From: Candidatus Avelusimicrobium fimicolum | GTDB lineage: Bacteria > Elusimicrobiota > Elusimicrobia > Elusimicrobiales > Elusimicrobiaceae | Direction: 5' to 3' | Length of the DNA stretch: 60,160 nucleotides | Assembly: GCA_900541355.1 (NCBI GenBank) | Contig: UQJU01000004.1 | Coordinates: forward strand, 1-60,160 | Shown: positions 51,543 to 59,004 of the stretch, piece after piece | Position numbering within the stretch: position 1 is the stretch's first letter | How the letters are laid out: every line of letters begins with the position of its first letter | Notes under the pieces: generated by a model | Database searches by the model: none | What the model was told of the DNA's origin: nothing | The model's input: only the letters and a program-made list of their open reading frames with translations | Translations under genes and position numbers: made by a program

Positions 51543-51585
51543 TGTTTTGCAAATAGGTACGTCGTCGCAAAATACCGTATAAAAC

Positions 51586-51614
51586 ATTGTAAGTAAACGG
51601 GAGTTGCTTGTCAA
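51586..51614 (-). promoter_or_regulatory. Consensus promoter of the VanZ-GtrA-GtrB operon
   Basis: Minus strand: TTGACA (51614-51609), 17 bp, TACAAT (51591-51586). The -35 overlaps the stop codon of the WYL gene. Confidence 0.85.
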
Positions 51615-52531
51615 TGTAAATAAGCCTTTAAATCGGCCCGCAGTTGCGCTTCCAGGCTCTCCGGGGCCAGCACCTTTACATAGGGCAGCCATTGCTTTAT
51701 TTGGGGCAAAAGTTGCATAAAATTAGCCGTTTTACAAGTTAAAATAAGCGCACCGTCCGCCAGCGTTTCTTTTATTTTCTGGTGCGAAAACACTACCGTT
51801 TCTTTAAAATACCGGGCCGCTTCCGGTACTACCCGAAGTGTAACCTCTATATTTTGCTCTTGGTCAAACCAAATGTTGGGCTCCGTACGCAGTTTATCCT
51901 CTATATTTATGGGCGTAAAATGCTCCTTTAACAGGCGGATATCCATTATTTGCGAAAGCGTAAACTTCATAAAGGTATTTTCGCTGTTTAGCGTGATAAG
52001 ATACCACGTGCCGAACAAGGCGATCTTTACAGGGCGCAAGTGGTTGTACCAAACCCGCTGGTTGCGCTTATTAATATAGCAAAGATTAATGTAGGTATAT
52101 TGGTAGAGGGCTTGTTCCAGCCGGGTCATTACCTGCGGGTCGGATTTACCCTTTATCTCCGGGGTTTTAATAAAATAAATATTTTTGCCTTCCGGACGGG
52201 CCGCGGCCTTTTGCAGGCGCGCAAAACTCTCCTGCCACTCCGGCCCAAGGTCTTGCGCCACCTCCCCCATAATAGCCAACAGCGCGCTGTCCCGCGCGGA
52301 AAGCGGCAGTTTAGCCAACGAAAACCCCTCCGCCAGCCGGTATAATCCCGGCCCCGTTTCCGCTATTGGAAAGCAAGCCTCTTCAATAAAAAGGATATCC
52401 CGCTGCAAGGTGCGCACGGAAAACCCCAATTCACGCGCTTCCACGGCCAAATTAACACTTCCGCGCTGTAATTTGGCGAGTAAATACAAAATGCGGTTCA
52501 TTTTGCTTAAAGAGGCTTTTTTAATAGACAT
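51611..52531 (-). CDS. WYL-domain transcriptional regulator
   Basis: A 306-residue regulator. The N-terminal winged helix (LYLLAKLQRGSVNLAVEARELGFSVRTLQRDI) is followed from about residue 145 by a WYL domain with the signature RPVKIALFGTWYLITLN, then the C-terminal WCX region. WYL proteins sense ligands such as nucleotides and often control defence or stress loci. The start at 52531 is chosen because TATTAT lies 6 bp before it, the leaderless spacing seen elsewhere here; ATG 52537 is an alternative. The gene is divergent from the candidate structured RNA and GTPase cluster. Confidence 0.85.
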   Translation of the reverse strand: MSIKKASLSKMNRILYLLAKLQRGSVNLAVEARELGFSVRTLQRDILFIEEACFPIAETGPGLYRLAEGFSLAKLPLSARDSALLAIMGEVAQDLGPEWQESFARLQKAAARPEGKNIYFIKTPEIKGKSDPQVMTRLEQALYQYTYINLCYINKRNQRVWYNHLRPVKIALFGTWYLITLNSENTFMKFTLSQIMDIRLLKEHFTPINIEDKLRTEPNIWFDQEQNIEVTLRVVPEAARYFKETVVFSHQKIKETLADGALILTCKTANFMQLLPQIKQWLPYVKVLAPESLEAQLRADLKAYLH

Positions 52532-52559
52532 ATTCATATAATAGCATACTTCCAAACAT

Positions 52560-52570
52560 TGTGATATAAT
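52560..52570. promoter_or_regulatory. Overlapping divergent promoters of the WYL gene and the structured RNA
   Basis: On the plus strand TGATATAAT (52562-52570) is an extended -10. On the minus strand the WYL gene has -10 TATTAT (52543-52538) and, with a 16-bp spacer, -35 ATCACA (52565-52560). The two overlap, so they should compete or share a regulator. Confidence 0.6.
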
Positions 52571-52576
52571 AAAAAA

Positions 52577-52776
52577 GGCGGCTTGTCCGCCCTACAATTT
52601 GAGTTGGCGAATTAATTATTTTCAGGAAGCCCGGTTTGGGACTGGGCAGAGCTGACGGAATAACTCCGTCGGCACTTTGGAATCCTAAAATAATCGTTCC
52701 TGCTTATTCTTTTGGAATAAGCAAGCGGCGATTACTTGGGTTATTCCAAAGGCTCCGGTAATTCGCCGCTTTTTTA
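52577..52776 (+). ncRNA. Candidate structured non-coding RNA, about 200 nt
   Basis: The 5' end is placed 7 bp after an extended -10. It starts with hairpin GGCGG-CTTGT-CCGCC. A closing stem GGCGAATTA (52606-52614) pairs with TAATTCGCC (52759-52767), which is followed by a T run as in an intrinsic terminator. Inside are GCTGACGGA/TCCGTCGGC (52651-52673), CTTTGGAAT/ATTCCAAAG (52675-52683 with 52743-52751), TAATCG/CGATTA (52691-52696 with 52729-52734) and GCTTATTC/GAATAAGC (52702-52722). I compared it with 6S, SRP, RNase P, tmRNA, T-box and retron RNAs and could not place it. It could also be a leader of the GTPase cluster. Confidence 0.65.
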
Positions 52777-52823
52777 TTGTCCGACACCTCGCTTCCCAAT
52801 TAATTTTATTATAGCCTGGCTGT

Positions 52824-52842
52824 GCGACAATAGTATTGTCGC
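52824..52842. repeat. GCGACA-type inverted repeat, copy 1
   Basis: GCGACAATA-G-TATTGTCGC, perfect, just upstream of the Asp-box gene. Related dyads lie at 56378-56395 and 58110-58127. Confidence 0.6.
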
Positions 52843-52878
52843 GCCCTTGTGTTACACTTTTGTAAAAGGAGAATAATT

Positions 52879-53112
52879 ATGAGCCAAATCGTTCAAGTCG
52901 GTAATGAAATCTTACGCATCAGCCCCAAAAATCCCTGCCATATAGAATATTCCTATAACGGCGGCCGCAGTTGGTTAAGCCGGTACATCGGCACCGTGGC
53001 GGGTCCGTTTAAAGACTTGCAAACCGTCGGCACGCAGTTGGTGGCCCTGTCCGCCAAGGGAACCTTTTATTCCAAGGACCAAGGCCGCACCTGGCTACTA
53101 AAAAGCAGATAA
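52879..53112 (+). CDS. Asp-box (BNR-like) mini-protein
   Basis: A 77-residue protein with no signal peptide. Two Asp-box motifs are visible, SYNGGRSW near 25 and SKDQGRTW near 65, the turn motif found in sialidase and Vps10-type beta propellers. Only one or two blades are present, so it cannot form a full propeller alone. The start at 52879 follows AAAGGAG; an earlier in-frame start would include the RBS. It heads a cluster with a Ras-like GTPase 23 bp downstream. Function unknown. Confidence 0.8.
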   Translation: MSQIVQVGNEILRISPKNPCHIEYSYNGGRSWLSRYIGTVAGPFKDLQTVGTQLVALSAKGTFYSKDQGRTWLLKSR

Positions 53113-53135
53113 AAAATAAAATTAAGGAGACAAAA

Positions 53136-53762
53136 ATGAATGTTGTAAATCATATAAAAAAATCCATTAGAGCCCAGATTCTGCTCAAATATCTTCTCCC
53201 TTATAAAGTTTTACTTTGTGGGGAAAAAGGTGCCGGAAAAACGACTTTCTCTCATAAACTGGACGGCAAGGACACCTCTGGTACCTATCAAGCAACCCCA
53301 GTGGGAGAGTTTATAAAATCAAGAGTAATTTGGGAAAAAATCTGGGAATGTGGAACGCAGGTTATTGATACAGCAGGGCAAGGCTATGACGTAATAGATA
53401 GGAAAAAACTGTTTCAAAAGGCAAAAAGTGCGGATTGTATCTTATACTTTCTCAACCTTGAATCCTTAAAAGATGATGATAAGCATAAAAGGTGTTTACG
53501 TGCTATGAAGGCTATGATTAAAGGGTTTGAAAATGTTATGAGTAAAGAGGATATAAAAGAAAAGTTAATTATAGTAGGAACTCACTCAGATAAAATTCCC
53601 AACTGTGAAATGACCATACAAAAATGGCAAGAAGAAGAAATGTTAAAGGATTTACTTACCTACGCCCACAAACCTCGCATAGAATTTGGGTCTTTTGAGG
53701 CTTCAAATGGAAACAAATTCTTTGATGCGTTAAAGAAACAAATAAAGGAGATTACAAAATGA
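53136..53762 (+). CDS. Ras-like small GTPase
   Basis: A 208-residue P-loop GTPase. G1 is GEKGAGKTT (29-37), G3 is DTAGQ (78-82), and G4 is THSD (149-152) in place of NKxD. An N-terminal basic helix of about 20 residues precedes the domain. It resembles prokaryotic Arf/Rab-like GTPases, which are often found next to effector or adaptor genes in conflict or polarity systems. It overlaps the next gene by 4 bp, so the two products are probably made together and may interact. RBS AAGGAG. Confidence 0.85.
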   Translation: MNVVNHIKKSIRAQILLKYLLPYKVLLCGEKGAGKTTFSHKLDGKDTSGTYQATPVGEFIKSRVIWEKIWECGTQVIDTAGQGYDVIDRKKLFQKAKSADCILYFLNLESLKDDDKHKRCLRAMKAMIKGFENVMSKEDIKEKLIIVGTHSDKIPNCEMTIQKWQEEEMLKDLLTYAHKPRIEFGSFEASNGNKFFDALKKQIKEITK

Positions 53763-54199
53763 AAGAGATAATTATTTTTTCCCAATCTTTAAATAATGAT
53801 ATTGACGACTCCCTTTGGTATGCCGGGAAATACTACAAAGGACCGTTTACGGACATTAATATCTCAAAAATTCTTAAACCGCTAATTAAGGCGAGGGGTA
53901 AAAGAATACGTAAAGATGAGGAAACTCAGATTTATTATCAAAAAAAACTCCCTTTTTTTTATTTTTCGCTGCCTTCCAACGAAAAAGATGTTGCTGGGAG
54001 AACATCCAGGATAGAAATTTACTGTTCTGCACGCCAAAAGAACAAACTACAAGATGCCTTAAAGCAGTTCCTTGCCGAAGGCCATCGCTCTATTGCGCAA
54101 AAAGCAGAAGCCAAGGTACTTGAAATTCTAAAAATTGTCTTACCGTGCCGAGATGTCGGGTTCTTGAAATGGGAAGGGATAGAAAGACCAGAAATGTAA
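53759..54199 (+). CDS. Unknown protein coupled to the GTPase
   Basis: A 146-residue soluble, basic protein with no signal peptide or membrane helix. It starts with a beta strand (EIIIFSQSL), has a polar Lys/Arg-rich middle and a helical C-terminal half (LQDALKQFLAEG). I recognise no family. The ATGA overlap with the GTPase gene points to a GTPase partner such as an effector or regulator, which is inference only. Base composition is AT-rich, as in the rest of the cluster. Confidence 0.75.
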   Translation: MKEIIIFSQSLNNDIDDSLWYAGKYYKGPFTDINISKILKPLIKARGKRIRKDEETQIYYQKKLPFFYFSLPSNEKDVAGRTSRIEIYCSARQKNKLQDALKQFLAEGHRSIAQKAEAKVLEILKIVLPCRDVGFLKWEGIERPEM

Positions 54200-54224
54200 T
54201 TTTACAAAGCACAAGGAGCAAAAA

Positions 54225-54998
54225 ATGCAAATAACAAAAGAACCAACCGAAAGGAAAATAATCATTGTAGTTGATGATGTCTTAAAAAACAAAGCAAGGG
54301 ATGAGGAAAAGAAATGGAGTGATGTAGGATTTTGCAAACTTCACAATACTGTGGTAGTAAATGTAGATGATGATTACGAAGGAGCCCTATTTGAGTACTT
54401 AAAAGGAACGGGCTTTTTGCAACCCGGTAACACATTACTACAAGACCCCTATGATACCGACCATTATGTGGTATTGAAAGAGGGCAATGTGCAAAATCTA
54501 TTATTAGAGAGTGCAAAGAATCGTTGGAGCAAATTTAGCGAAATAGTAAATGCTTTGGGAGTTAAGAGGTGCATCTGTGTTGAAGAACAAACCCAGACAG
54601 GAAATAAGAATACTACTGTAACGCATCCTTACGGTTCTGCAAAAATAGATATTAAATCAAGTATGATGATTTCATACAGATCAGAGCAGACATCCCCTGG
54701 CGCTACTCCCAATAAAGAAAAGGCAAAAGCCCTGCTTTTCCAATATCACTTAGAAGATGATCCAGAATTAAACGCTTTAATTAATATGCGTTGCAATCAG
54801 GAAAATCCTCTGAAAAAGCGCAAGGTTCAGTTTCAAGTTTGTACGGAAATGGCAAAAGTCTTTGAAATTGCCATAGATATAAATGTTCCGGGTTTACCCA
54901 GAGTTCCTTGGTTAAAAAAAATATTAGGAGGACTAAATTTAAAAAGAACCATAAATAATAATAAAAAGAGTTATGTTAATTTTACTTTAATATTTTAG
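54225..54998 (+). CDS. Unknown protein in the GTPase cluster
   Basis: A 257-residue soluble protein with RBS AAGGAG, 25 bp after the previous gene. It has alternating strands and helices with acidic patches (NVDDDYEGALF) and a C-terminal segment with a hydrophobic-basic pattern. No known motif is found. The DNA is clearly more AT-rich than ppa or rfbF. It ends one base after the start of a 48-bp sequence that is repeated at the beginning of the last gene of the cluster. Confidence 0.75.
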   Translation: MQITKEPTERKIIIVVDDVLKNKARDEEKKWSDVGFCKLHNTVVVNVDDDYEGALFEYLKGTGFLQPGNTLLQDPYDTDHYVVLKEGNVQNLLLESAKNRWSKFSEIVNALGVKRCICVEEQTQTGNKNTTVTHPYGSAKIDIKSSMMISYRSEQTSPGATPNKEKAKALLFQYHLEDDPELNALINMRCNQENPLKKRKVQFQVCTEMAKVFEIAIDINVPGLPRVPWLKKILGGLNLKRTINNNKKSYVNFTLIF

Positions 54999-55044
54999 GA
55001 GCCGCATTATGATAACTTTAAAGGAAATTGAGCAATACCAAACG
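54997..55044 (+). repeat. 48-bp direct repeat, copy 1
   Basis: It matches 55523-55570 at 46 of 48 positions and carries the RBS, start codon and first 12 codons of the glycosylase-like gene. The two copies bracket the PH-like gene. Confidence 0.95.
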
Positions 55045-55059
55045 GAGGGGCAAAAATGA
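55009..55059 (+). pseudogene. 16-codon remnant of the glycosylase-like gene start
   Basis: MITLKEIEQYQT followed by EGQK and a stop. The first 12 codons match the gene at 55535. Its TGA overlaps the ATG of the PH-like gene, so it may still serve as a coupling leader. Confidence 0.7.
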
Positions 55060-55538
55060 ACGAAGTCTTTGCATTTAATATCAACAGACTTGATTATGTT
55101 TCTCACAAGATAAAATCGGAGTCCCCTAATAAACATCAGGATAACGCTCCTCTAGAAGGATTGCAACCCTTTAAAATACTAAAAAAAGATAAGAAGCGCG
55201 AGATACGCGAAACGTATCAAATTCCCCAAAATGAAAAAATCCTGTTTTTTTCTACCGAAGAAAATGAAAGAGTTGTTATTACGGAAAACGAACTCATATG
55301 GGACGACCCGGAATTAGACACCATTTATCGGATTCCCTGGTCCAAGATTAAAAAAGTGTACTATAAAGACGAGCAATACATAGTACACACATTGGATGAC
55401 GCAGAAAACGCTATTCCAACGAGTTATTTCTGGGGAAGTTCGCTAGATATGGAAAAAATACCGGCTTCCTGTAACCGTGTTGCTTCCATTTTAACCGATA
55501 CCGCCAACTGTGTAAACAAAACAGGAGCCACATTATGA
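55056..55538 (+). CDS. PH-like domain protein, probable insertion into the cluster
   Basis: A 160-residue cytoplasmic protein. Residues about 70-120 (EKILFFSTEENERVVIT...IPWSKIKKVYY) have the strand pattern of bacterial PH-like domains (YokE/DUF304-like). The N-terminal 60 residues are polar and probably unstructured. RBS GAGGGG lies in the remnant leader. Flanking 48-bp direct repeats suggest that this gene was placed between the cluster and the glycosylase-like gene by a duplication/insertion event. The ATGA overlap with the next gene keeps translation coupled. Confidence 0.75.
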   Translation: MNEVFAFNINRLDYVSHKIKSESPNKHQDNAPLEGLQPFKILKKDKKREIRETYQIPQNEKILFFSTEENERVVITENELIWDDPELDTIYRIPWSKIKKVYYKDEQYIVHTLDDAENAIPTSYFWGSSLDMEKIPASCNRVASILTDTANCVNKTGATL

Positions 55539-55570
55539 TAACTTTAAAGGAAATTGAGCAATATCAAACG
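55523..55570 (+). repeat. 48-bp direct repeat, copy 2
   Basis: It contains the RBS and first 12 codons of the glycosylase-like gene and differs from copy 1 at two positions (G/A and C/T). Confidence 0.95.
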
Positions 55571-56254
55571 CAGTCGTTTGACCCAACCTTTGAGGCTCTC
55601 TGCCAGGCGGGAAAACTCGCTTGGTACCCGTGGGTGGGCAAAAATTATCTTTCGGCGTCCAATAAAATATTGGTAATCTTGGAATCGCATTATATTGATA
55701 AAGCAAAATCCAATGTAGAAGACGTCCAAAATCCGCTCTACACACGCCGCTTGGTGGCGGAGCGGTGTTATCCCCAACATTGCTGGAACAGCCCGACCTG
55801 GAACAATTTAAACGCGTTTTTGGCGGGCAGAAAACTGGCGGCGGAAACCGCACCCAAATTATGGGAAAATATCGCGTTCTATAATTTTGTACAACGCCCA
55901 ATGCCCTCGCCGTCGGACCGCCCAACAGAACAGGATTTCGCACAAGGCTGGCAGGCATTTAAAGATGTTTTAAACACCTTAAAACCCGGAATTTGCATTT
56001 TTGCCGGGATGTCCGCCCTCTCGCATACGGAACAGTTACCCCCCGCTTTAACACTTGGCAAATTAACCCCGTGGGGCGAAAAGATAAACAATACCTTTAC
56101 GCGCCCGGTGTTTTCTATCCACGCGGGTAACGTAACCGCCAGCGGGGCTGCCATCCAGCACCCCGGGTCTTTTTTCACCTGCGAAGCGTGGCACAATTGG
56201 CTAAGAGCCGTCCTCCCCGCCGCGGCACAACAGCTGGAAGACTGGGCAAAATAA
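55535..56254 (+). CDS. Uracil-DNA glycosylase superfamily-like protein
   Basis: A 239-residue soluble protein. WYPWVGKNYL...ILVILESHY is close to the IGxxY...GESHY pattern of UDG-like proteins of unknown activity, and IAFYNFVQRPM...RPT with LKPGICIFAGMSA matches the later strands of the fold. The canonical catalytic Asp/Asn of families 1-5 is not obvious, so DNA repair activity is uncertain. It is the last gene of the cluster and is followed by a terminator. Its DNA is more GC-rich than the GTPase part, in line with a mixed origin. Confidence 0.55.
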   Translation: MITLKEIEQYQTQSFDPTFEALCQAGKLAWYPWVGKNYLSASNKILVILESHYIDKAKSNVEDVQNPLYTRRLVAERCYPQHCWNSPTWNNLNAFLAGRKLAAETAPKLWENIAFYNFVQRPMPSPSDRPTEQDFAQGWQAFKDVLNTLKPGICIFAGMSALSHTEQLPPALTLGKLTPWGEKINNTFTRPVFSIHAGNVTASGAAIQHPGSFFTCEAWHNWLRAVLPAAAQQLEDWAK

Positions 56255-56277
56255 AGCCTTTTAGCCTCCTACAAAAA

Positions 56278-56310
56278 TCCCCGGGCTACATTACAACCCG
56301 GGGTATTTTT
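56278..56310 (+). terminator. Terminator of the GTPase cluster
   Basis: CCCCGGG-CTACATTACAA-CCCGGGG followed by TATTTTT. Confidence 0.85.
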
Positions 56311-56377
56311 ATCTCTGTACGTTGATTATGCAGAAAAGGCGAGATGCGCGCCTTTATAACTATTCTACCAGCAGATA

Positions 56378-56395
56378 GCGACAGCGTCTTGTCGC
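56378..56395. repeat. GCGACA-type inverted repeat, copy 2
   Basis: GCGACA-GCGTCT-TGTCGC between the two convergent terminators. Confidence 0.6.
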
Positions 56396-56401
56396 CCAAC
56401 T

Positions 56402-56441
56402 AAAAAAACTACCCCGCGCGGGAAATTGCTAGGCGCGGGGT
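56402..56441 (-). terminator. Terminator of the DUF2130 gene
   Basis: Minus strand: ACCCCGCGC...GCGCGGGGT followed by AGTTTTTTTA. Confidence 0.85.
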
Positions 56442-56465
56442 GAGTATCATAAATAGGCGGCTAGT

Positions 56466-57698
56466 TTACGGTCGAGCGACTGTATCTGCTGATTTTTCAG
56501 CGGCTAAATCTGCGAATTTTTGAGCCATTGTAGGATTCTTTTTAACCAGTTTTTTAACGGTTAAATCTTGCGCCTTATCATTGGCTAACCGCAGGTTATT
56601 TTCCGAGGACAACAGCGCATCTTTGGTTTTTTGCAGGTGGTCAATCGTTTTATCAATTTCCTCAATGGCTTTTTTGAATTTGTCGCTGGCTAATTGGTAG
56701 TTGCGCCCGAACTTGGCTTTGAAATCGTTAATGTCGTCTTCAAAGTGCGAAATGTCCAAATTTTGGCTTTTTACTTCTGCCAGTTGCCGGCGGTAATCGG
56801 CCGAGTTTAACGCGGCATTTCGCAGTAGCGTAATCATCGGGATAAAAAACTGCGGGCGGATAACGTACATTTTGGGATATTTGTAAGACACGTCCACAAT
56901 GCCCGTGTTATACAGTTCATTGTCCGCCTCCAACAGCGACACGAGCACCGCGTATTCGCACCCTTTTTCCTTGCGGTCCTTGTCCAGTTCCTTGAAAAAA
57001 TCCTCGTTTTTATGTTTGGTGGCGGTGGTATCCATTTCGTTTTTCATTTCAAACATAATGGATATAAATTCCACCCCGTCGGCGGTTTGCTCGCGGAAAA
57101 TATAGTCGCCTTTGCTTCCGGTGCGGGCATCATTATCCTTTTCAAAATACGCATTTTGAAAGCCCGTGGCGCGGTAGCGGTTAAACTCAATTTCACAATG
57201 CTTTTCCAAGGTTTCGCCTAACATTTTAGTTGACATTTTGGCCTTTAAATCTTTATAGAACGCAATTTCCTGGTCTTTGGCTTTTAGTTGGATTTCGTAA
57301 TTATCCTTTAAAGATTGCGCCTGCAACTGCGTTTGATTTTTGGCATCGGCCAGTTGCGCACGGAGCGACAAAAGTTCTTTTTCTTTATCGTTTAAGCGTT
57401 CCTTTTCCCCCGCCACCGCACGGCTGACGGCTAGTTCCTGTGCGGTGTGCGCGGAGGAAATCTGCGCCTTTAAAGATATTATTTCCTGCTCGTAGGCTGC
57501 TGCGGCCTGTTGCTTGTCGGCTTGCGCCTGGGTTTTTAATACAGCAATTTTGCCCGCCTGTTCCTGGGCCAGTTGCTTGGCTCGGGCTTCCAACTCCTGA
57601 TGAAATTCAGCGGTCCGCACCTGGCTTAATAAATCGGCATAGCCGGACTGGTCCACTTGAAAAATTTGTCCGCAATGCGGGCATTTAATTTCTGGCAT
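56466..57698 (-). CDS. DUF2130 coiled-coil protein
   Basis: A 410-residue protein. It opens with a zinc-ribbon-like motif CPHCGQIFQV, continues with a long Ala/Gln/Lys/Glu-rich coiled coil (about 20-150), and then has the globular DUF2130 domain (GSKGDYIFRE, FEMKNEMD, KNEDFF, near 190-260) that resembles nuclease folds. A second helical segment closes it. The start at 57698 follows GAGGAG. Family function is not established; a nucleic-acid role is often suspected. It is convergent with the GTPase cluster. Confidence 0.87.
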   Translation of the reverse strand: MPEIKCPHCGQIFQVDQSGYADLLSQVRTAEFHQELEARAKQLAQEQAGKIAVLKTQAQADKQQAAAAYEQEIISLKAQISSAHTAQELAVSRAVAGEKERLNDKEKELLSLRAQLADAKNQTQLQAQSLKDNYEIQLKAKDQEIAFYKDLKAKMSTKMLGETLEKHCEIEFNRYRATGFQNAYFEKDNDARTGSKGDYIFREQTADGVEFISIMFEMKNEMDTTATKHKNEDFFKELDKDRKEKGCEYAVLVSLLEADNELYNTGIVDVSYKYPKMYVIRPQFFIPMITLLRNAALNSADYRRQLAEVKSQNLDISHFEDDINDFKAKFGRNYQLASDKFKKAIEEIDKTIDHLQKTKDALLSSENNLRLANDKAQDLTVKKLVKKNPTMAQKFADLAAEKSADTVARP

Positions 57699-57796
57699 AA
57701 TATAAAACTCCTCAATATAAAATGTTTGCAAATCTTCCTGTTTTAACAAGTATAAGGCAGTTAAACGTCATTTAATATTTATTATACAAAGTGCAT

Positions 57797-57823
57797 TGCT
57801 CTTTTGTTTTATTAAAAAGAGCA
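57797..57823. other. Perfect 9-bp hairpin in the 57699-57869 gap
   Basis: TGCTCTTTT-GTTTTATTA-AAAAGAGCA. It may end the upstream small gene's transcript, though it lacks a long T tail on the minus strand. Confidence 0.4.
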
Positions 57824-57869
57824 TTTCCCAACAGAAGCGGACAGGTCATCCGCGTCTGTACGGGGCAAA

Positions 57870-58058
57870 CTATAACGCCCCTAAATCGCTCAAAATGCGC
57901 ATTAAGCGGTAGGGCGTATTAATAATCTGCGTGTAAAAACAGACACAAAAACAGGGAAAAATACTCCAAAAATACAGACGACGGTATTTGCGGGACGTTG
58001 CAAAATACCCTACCATAAAAACAACAATGAGCACGCTTAATCCAACAATGTATTCCAT
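57870..58058 (-). CDS. Small membrane protein, 62 residues
   Basis: A strong RBS (AAGGAG, 7 bp spacing) precedes the ATG. The product has an N-terminal transmembrane helix (about 4-20), a basic turn (SRKYRRLY) and a second hydrophobic, Cys-containing segment (about 29-43). It is a two-helix inner-membrane protein of no known family. The RBS and membrane layout make it a probable real gene despite its size. Confidence 0.6.
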   Translation of the reverse strand: MEYIVGLSVLIVVFMVGYFATSRKYRRLYFWSIFPCFCVCFYTQIINTPYRLMRILSDLGAL

Positions 58059-58109
58059 ACAATTCTCCTTTTTAATTATTGTGTTATTTTTATAGGATAC
58101 CTAAAATGA

Positions 58110-58127
58110 GCGACAACGTGCTGTCGT
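58110..58127. repeat. GCGACA-type inverted repeat, copy 3
   Basis: GCGACA-ACGTGC-TGTCGT upstream of ppa; one mismatch to the other copies. Confidence 0.5.
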
Positions 58128-58227
58128 CTTATATCAATAAAATATATGGTACAAGCATACGGATATGATTTGCACCGTCCATAATTGCTATAATAAATAA
58201 GTAAATTACAGATTAAAAGAGGAAAAA

Positions 58228-58809
58228 ATGTTTGCAAATTTTAACCCGTGGCACCACGTTTCGCCCGGAGATAAAGATTCTTTACCTTATGTTGTAAACG
58301 GGATTATTGAAATTCCGAAAGGCACCCGCGCTAAATACGAACTGGATAAAGCCAGCGGCCTTTTGCGCTTGGACCGCGTACTCTATTCTTCCGTGTATTA
58401 TCCGGCCAACTACGGTTTTATTCCGCGTACTTATGGCGCAGATAAAGACCCGTTGGATATCCTTATTTTATCCCAAGCCGAAGTGGTGCCGATGTGTATT
58501 GTTCCGGCGCGTATTATCGGGGTAATGCGGATGCTTGATAACGGCGAAGCCGACGATAAAATCATTGGCGTAGCACAAGGCGATCCGAACGTAAGCCACT
58601 ATACGGATGTATCCCAACTGCCTGAGCACTTAATTTCGGAAACAATGAGTTTCTTTGAAGATTATAAGAAGTTGGAAAATAAAACGGTTGTAGTGGAAAA
58701 GATTTTTGATAAGCAAACGGCTATCAAAATTTTGAAGGAAGCCTTTATTGCGTACGAAGAAAAATTTGTAACATATAGCAACTTTACCCGTACATTAGAC
58801 AATAAATAA
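58228..58809 (+). CDS. ppa: Soluble inorganic pyrophosphatase, family I
   Basis: A 193-residue enzyme that hydrolyses pyrophosphate to two phosphates and so pulls biosynthetic reactions forward. EIPKGTRAKYELD, YPANYGFIPRTYG and the metal-binding DKDPLDILIL signature are clear, with ADDKIIGV following. Length is typical of prokaryotic family I enzymes. RBS AGAGGA; TATAAT at 58189-58194. Monocistronic with terminator. Confidence 0.97.
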   Translation: MFANFNPWHHVSPGDKDSLPYVVNGIIEIPKGTRAKYELDKASGLLRLDRVLYSSVYYPANYGFIPRTYGADKDPLDILILSQAEVVPMCIVPARIIGVMRMLDNGEADDKIIGVAQGDPNVSHYTDVSQLPEHLISETMSFFEDYKKLENKTVVVEKIFDKQTAIKILKEAFIAYEEKFVTYSNFTRTLDNK

Positions 58810-58831
58810 AGGTAAGGATACTCCCGCTTTA

Positions 58832-58859
58832 ACGCCCGGCAATAACCGGGCGTTTTTTT
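58832..58859 (+). terminator. ppa terminator
   Basis: ACGCCCGG-CAATAA-CCGGGCGTTTTTTT. Confidence 0.9.
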
Positions 58860-58944
58860 GGTAAAAAACTATGCTCAAAACTATAAAGGACCTCCTTTAA
58901 ATTTTGGTGGTTTAGGCTGATTTATGATGAACTTTATACCATAT

Positions 58945-58981
58945 AAAAACCCCGCCAGGCAGAAATCTTAGCGGGGTTTTT
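58945..58981. terminator. Terminator after the KhpB gene
   Basis: AAAAACCCCGC...GCGGGGTTTTTA; it works for the minus-strand KhpB gene. Confidence 0.85.
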
Positions 58982-59004
58982 ATAGGTTTTACCAAATGTT
59001 AGCG

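Noticed and set aside
52577..52776. The structured RNA as a retron msr-msd, because of its closing inverted repeat
   Set aside because: No reverse transcriptase gene lies nearby, and the conserved priming guanosine context is not evident.
52577..52776. The structured RNA as 6S RNA
   Set aside because: The fold seen by hand is branched, with a hairpin on one side only, rather than a rod with a balanced central bubble. It cannot be excluded without a covariance search.
58886..58900. AAAGGACC upstream of the KhpB terminator as a fourth GGTC-type promoter
   Set aside because: The -35 and -10 boxes do not follow at the shared spacing, and only half of the element is present.
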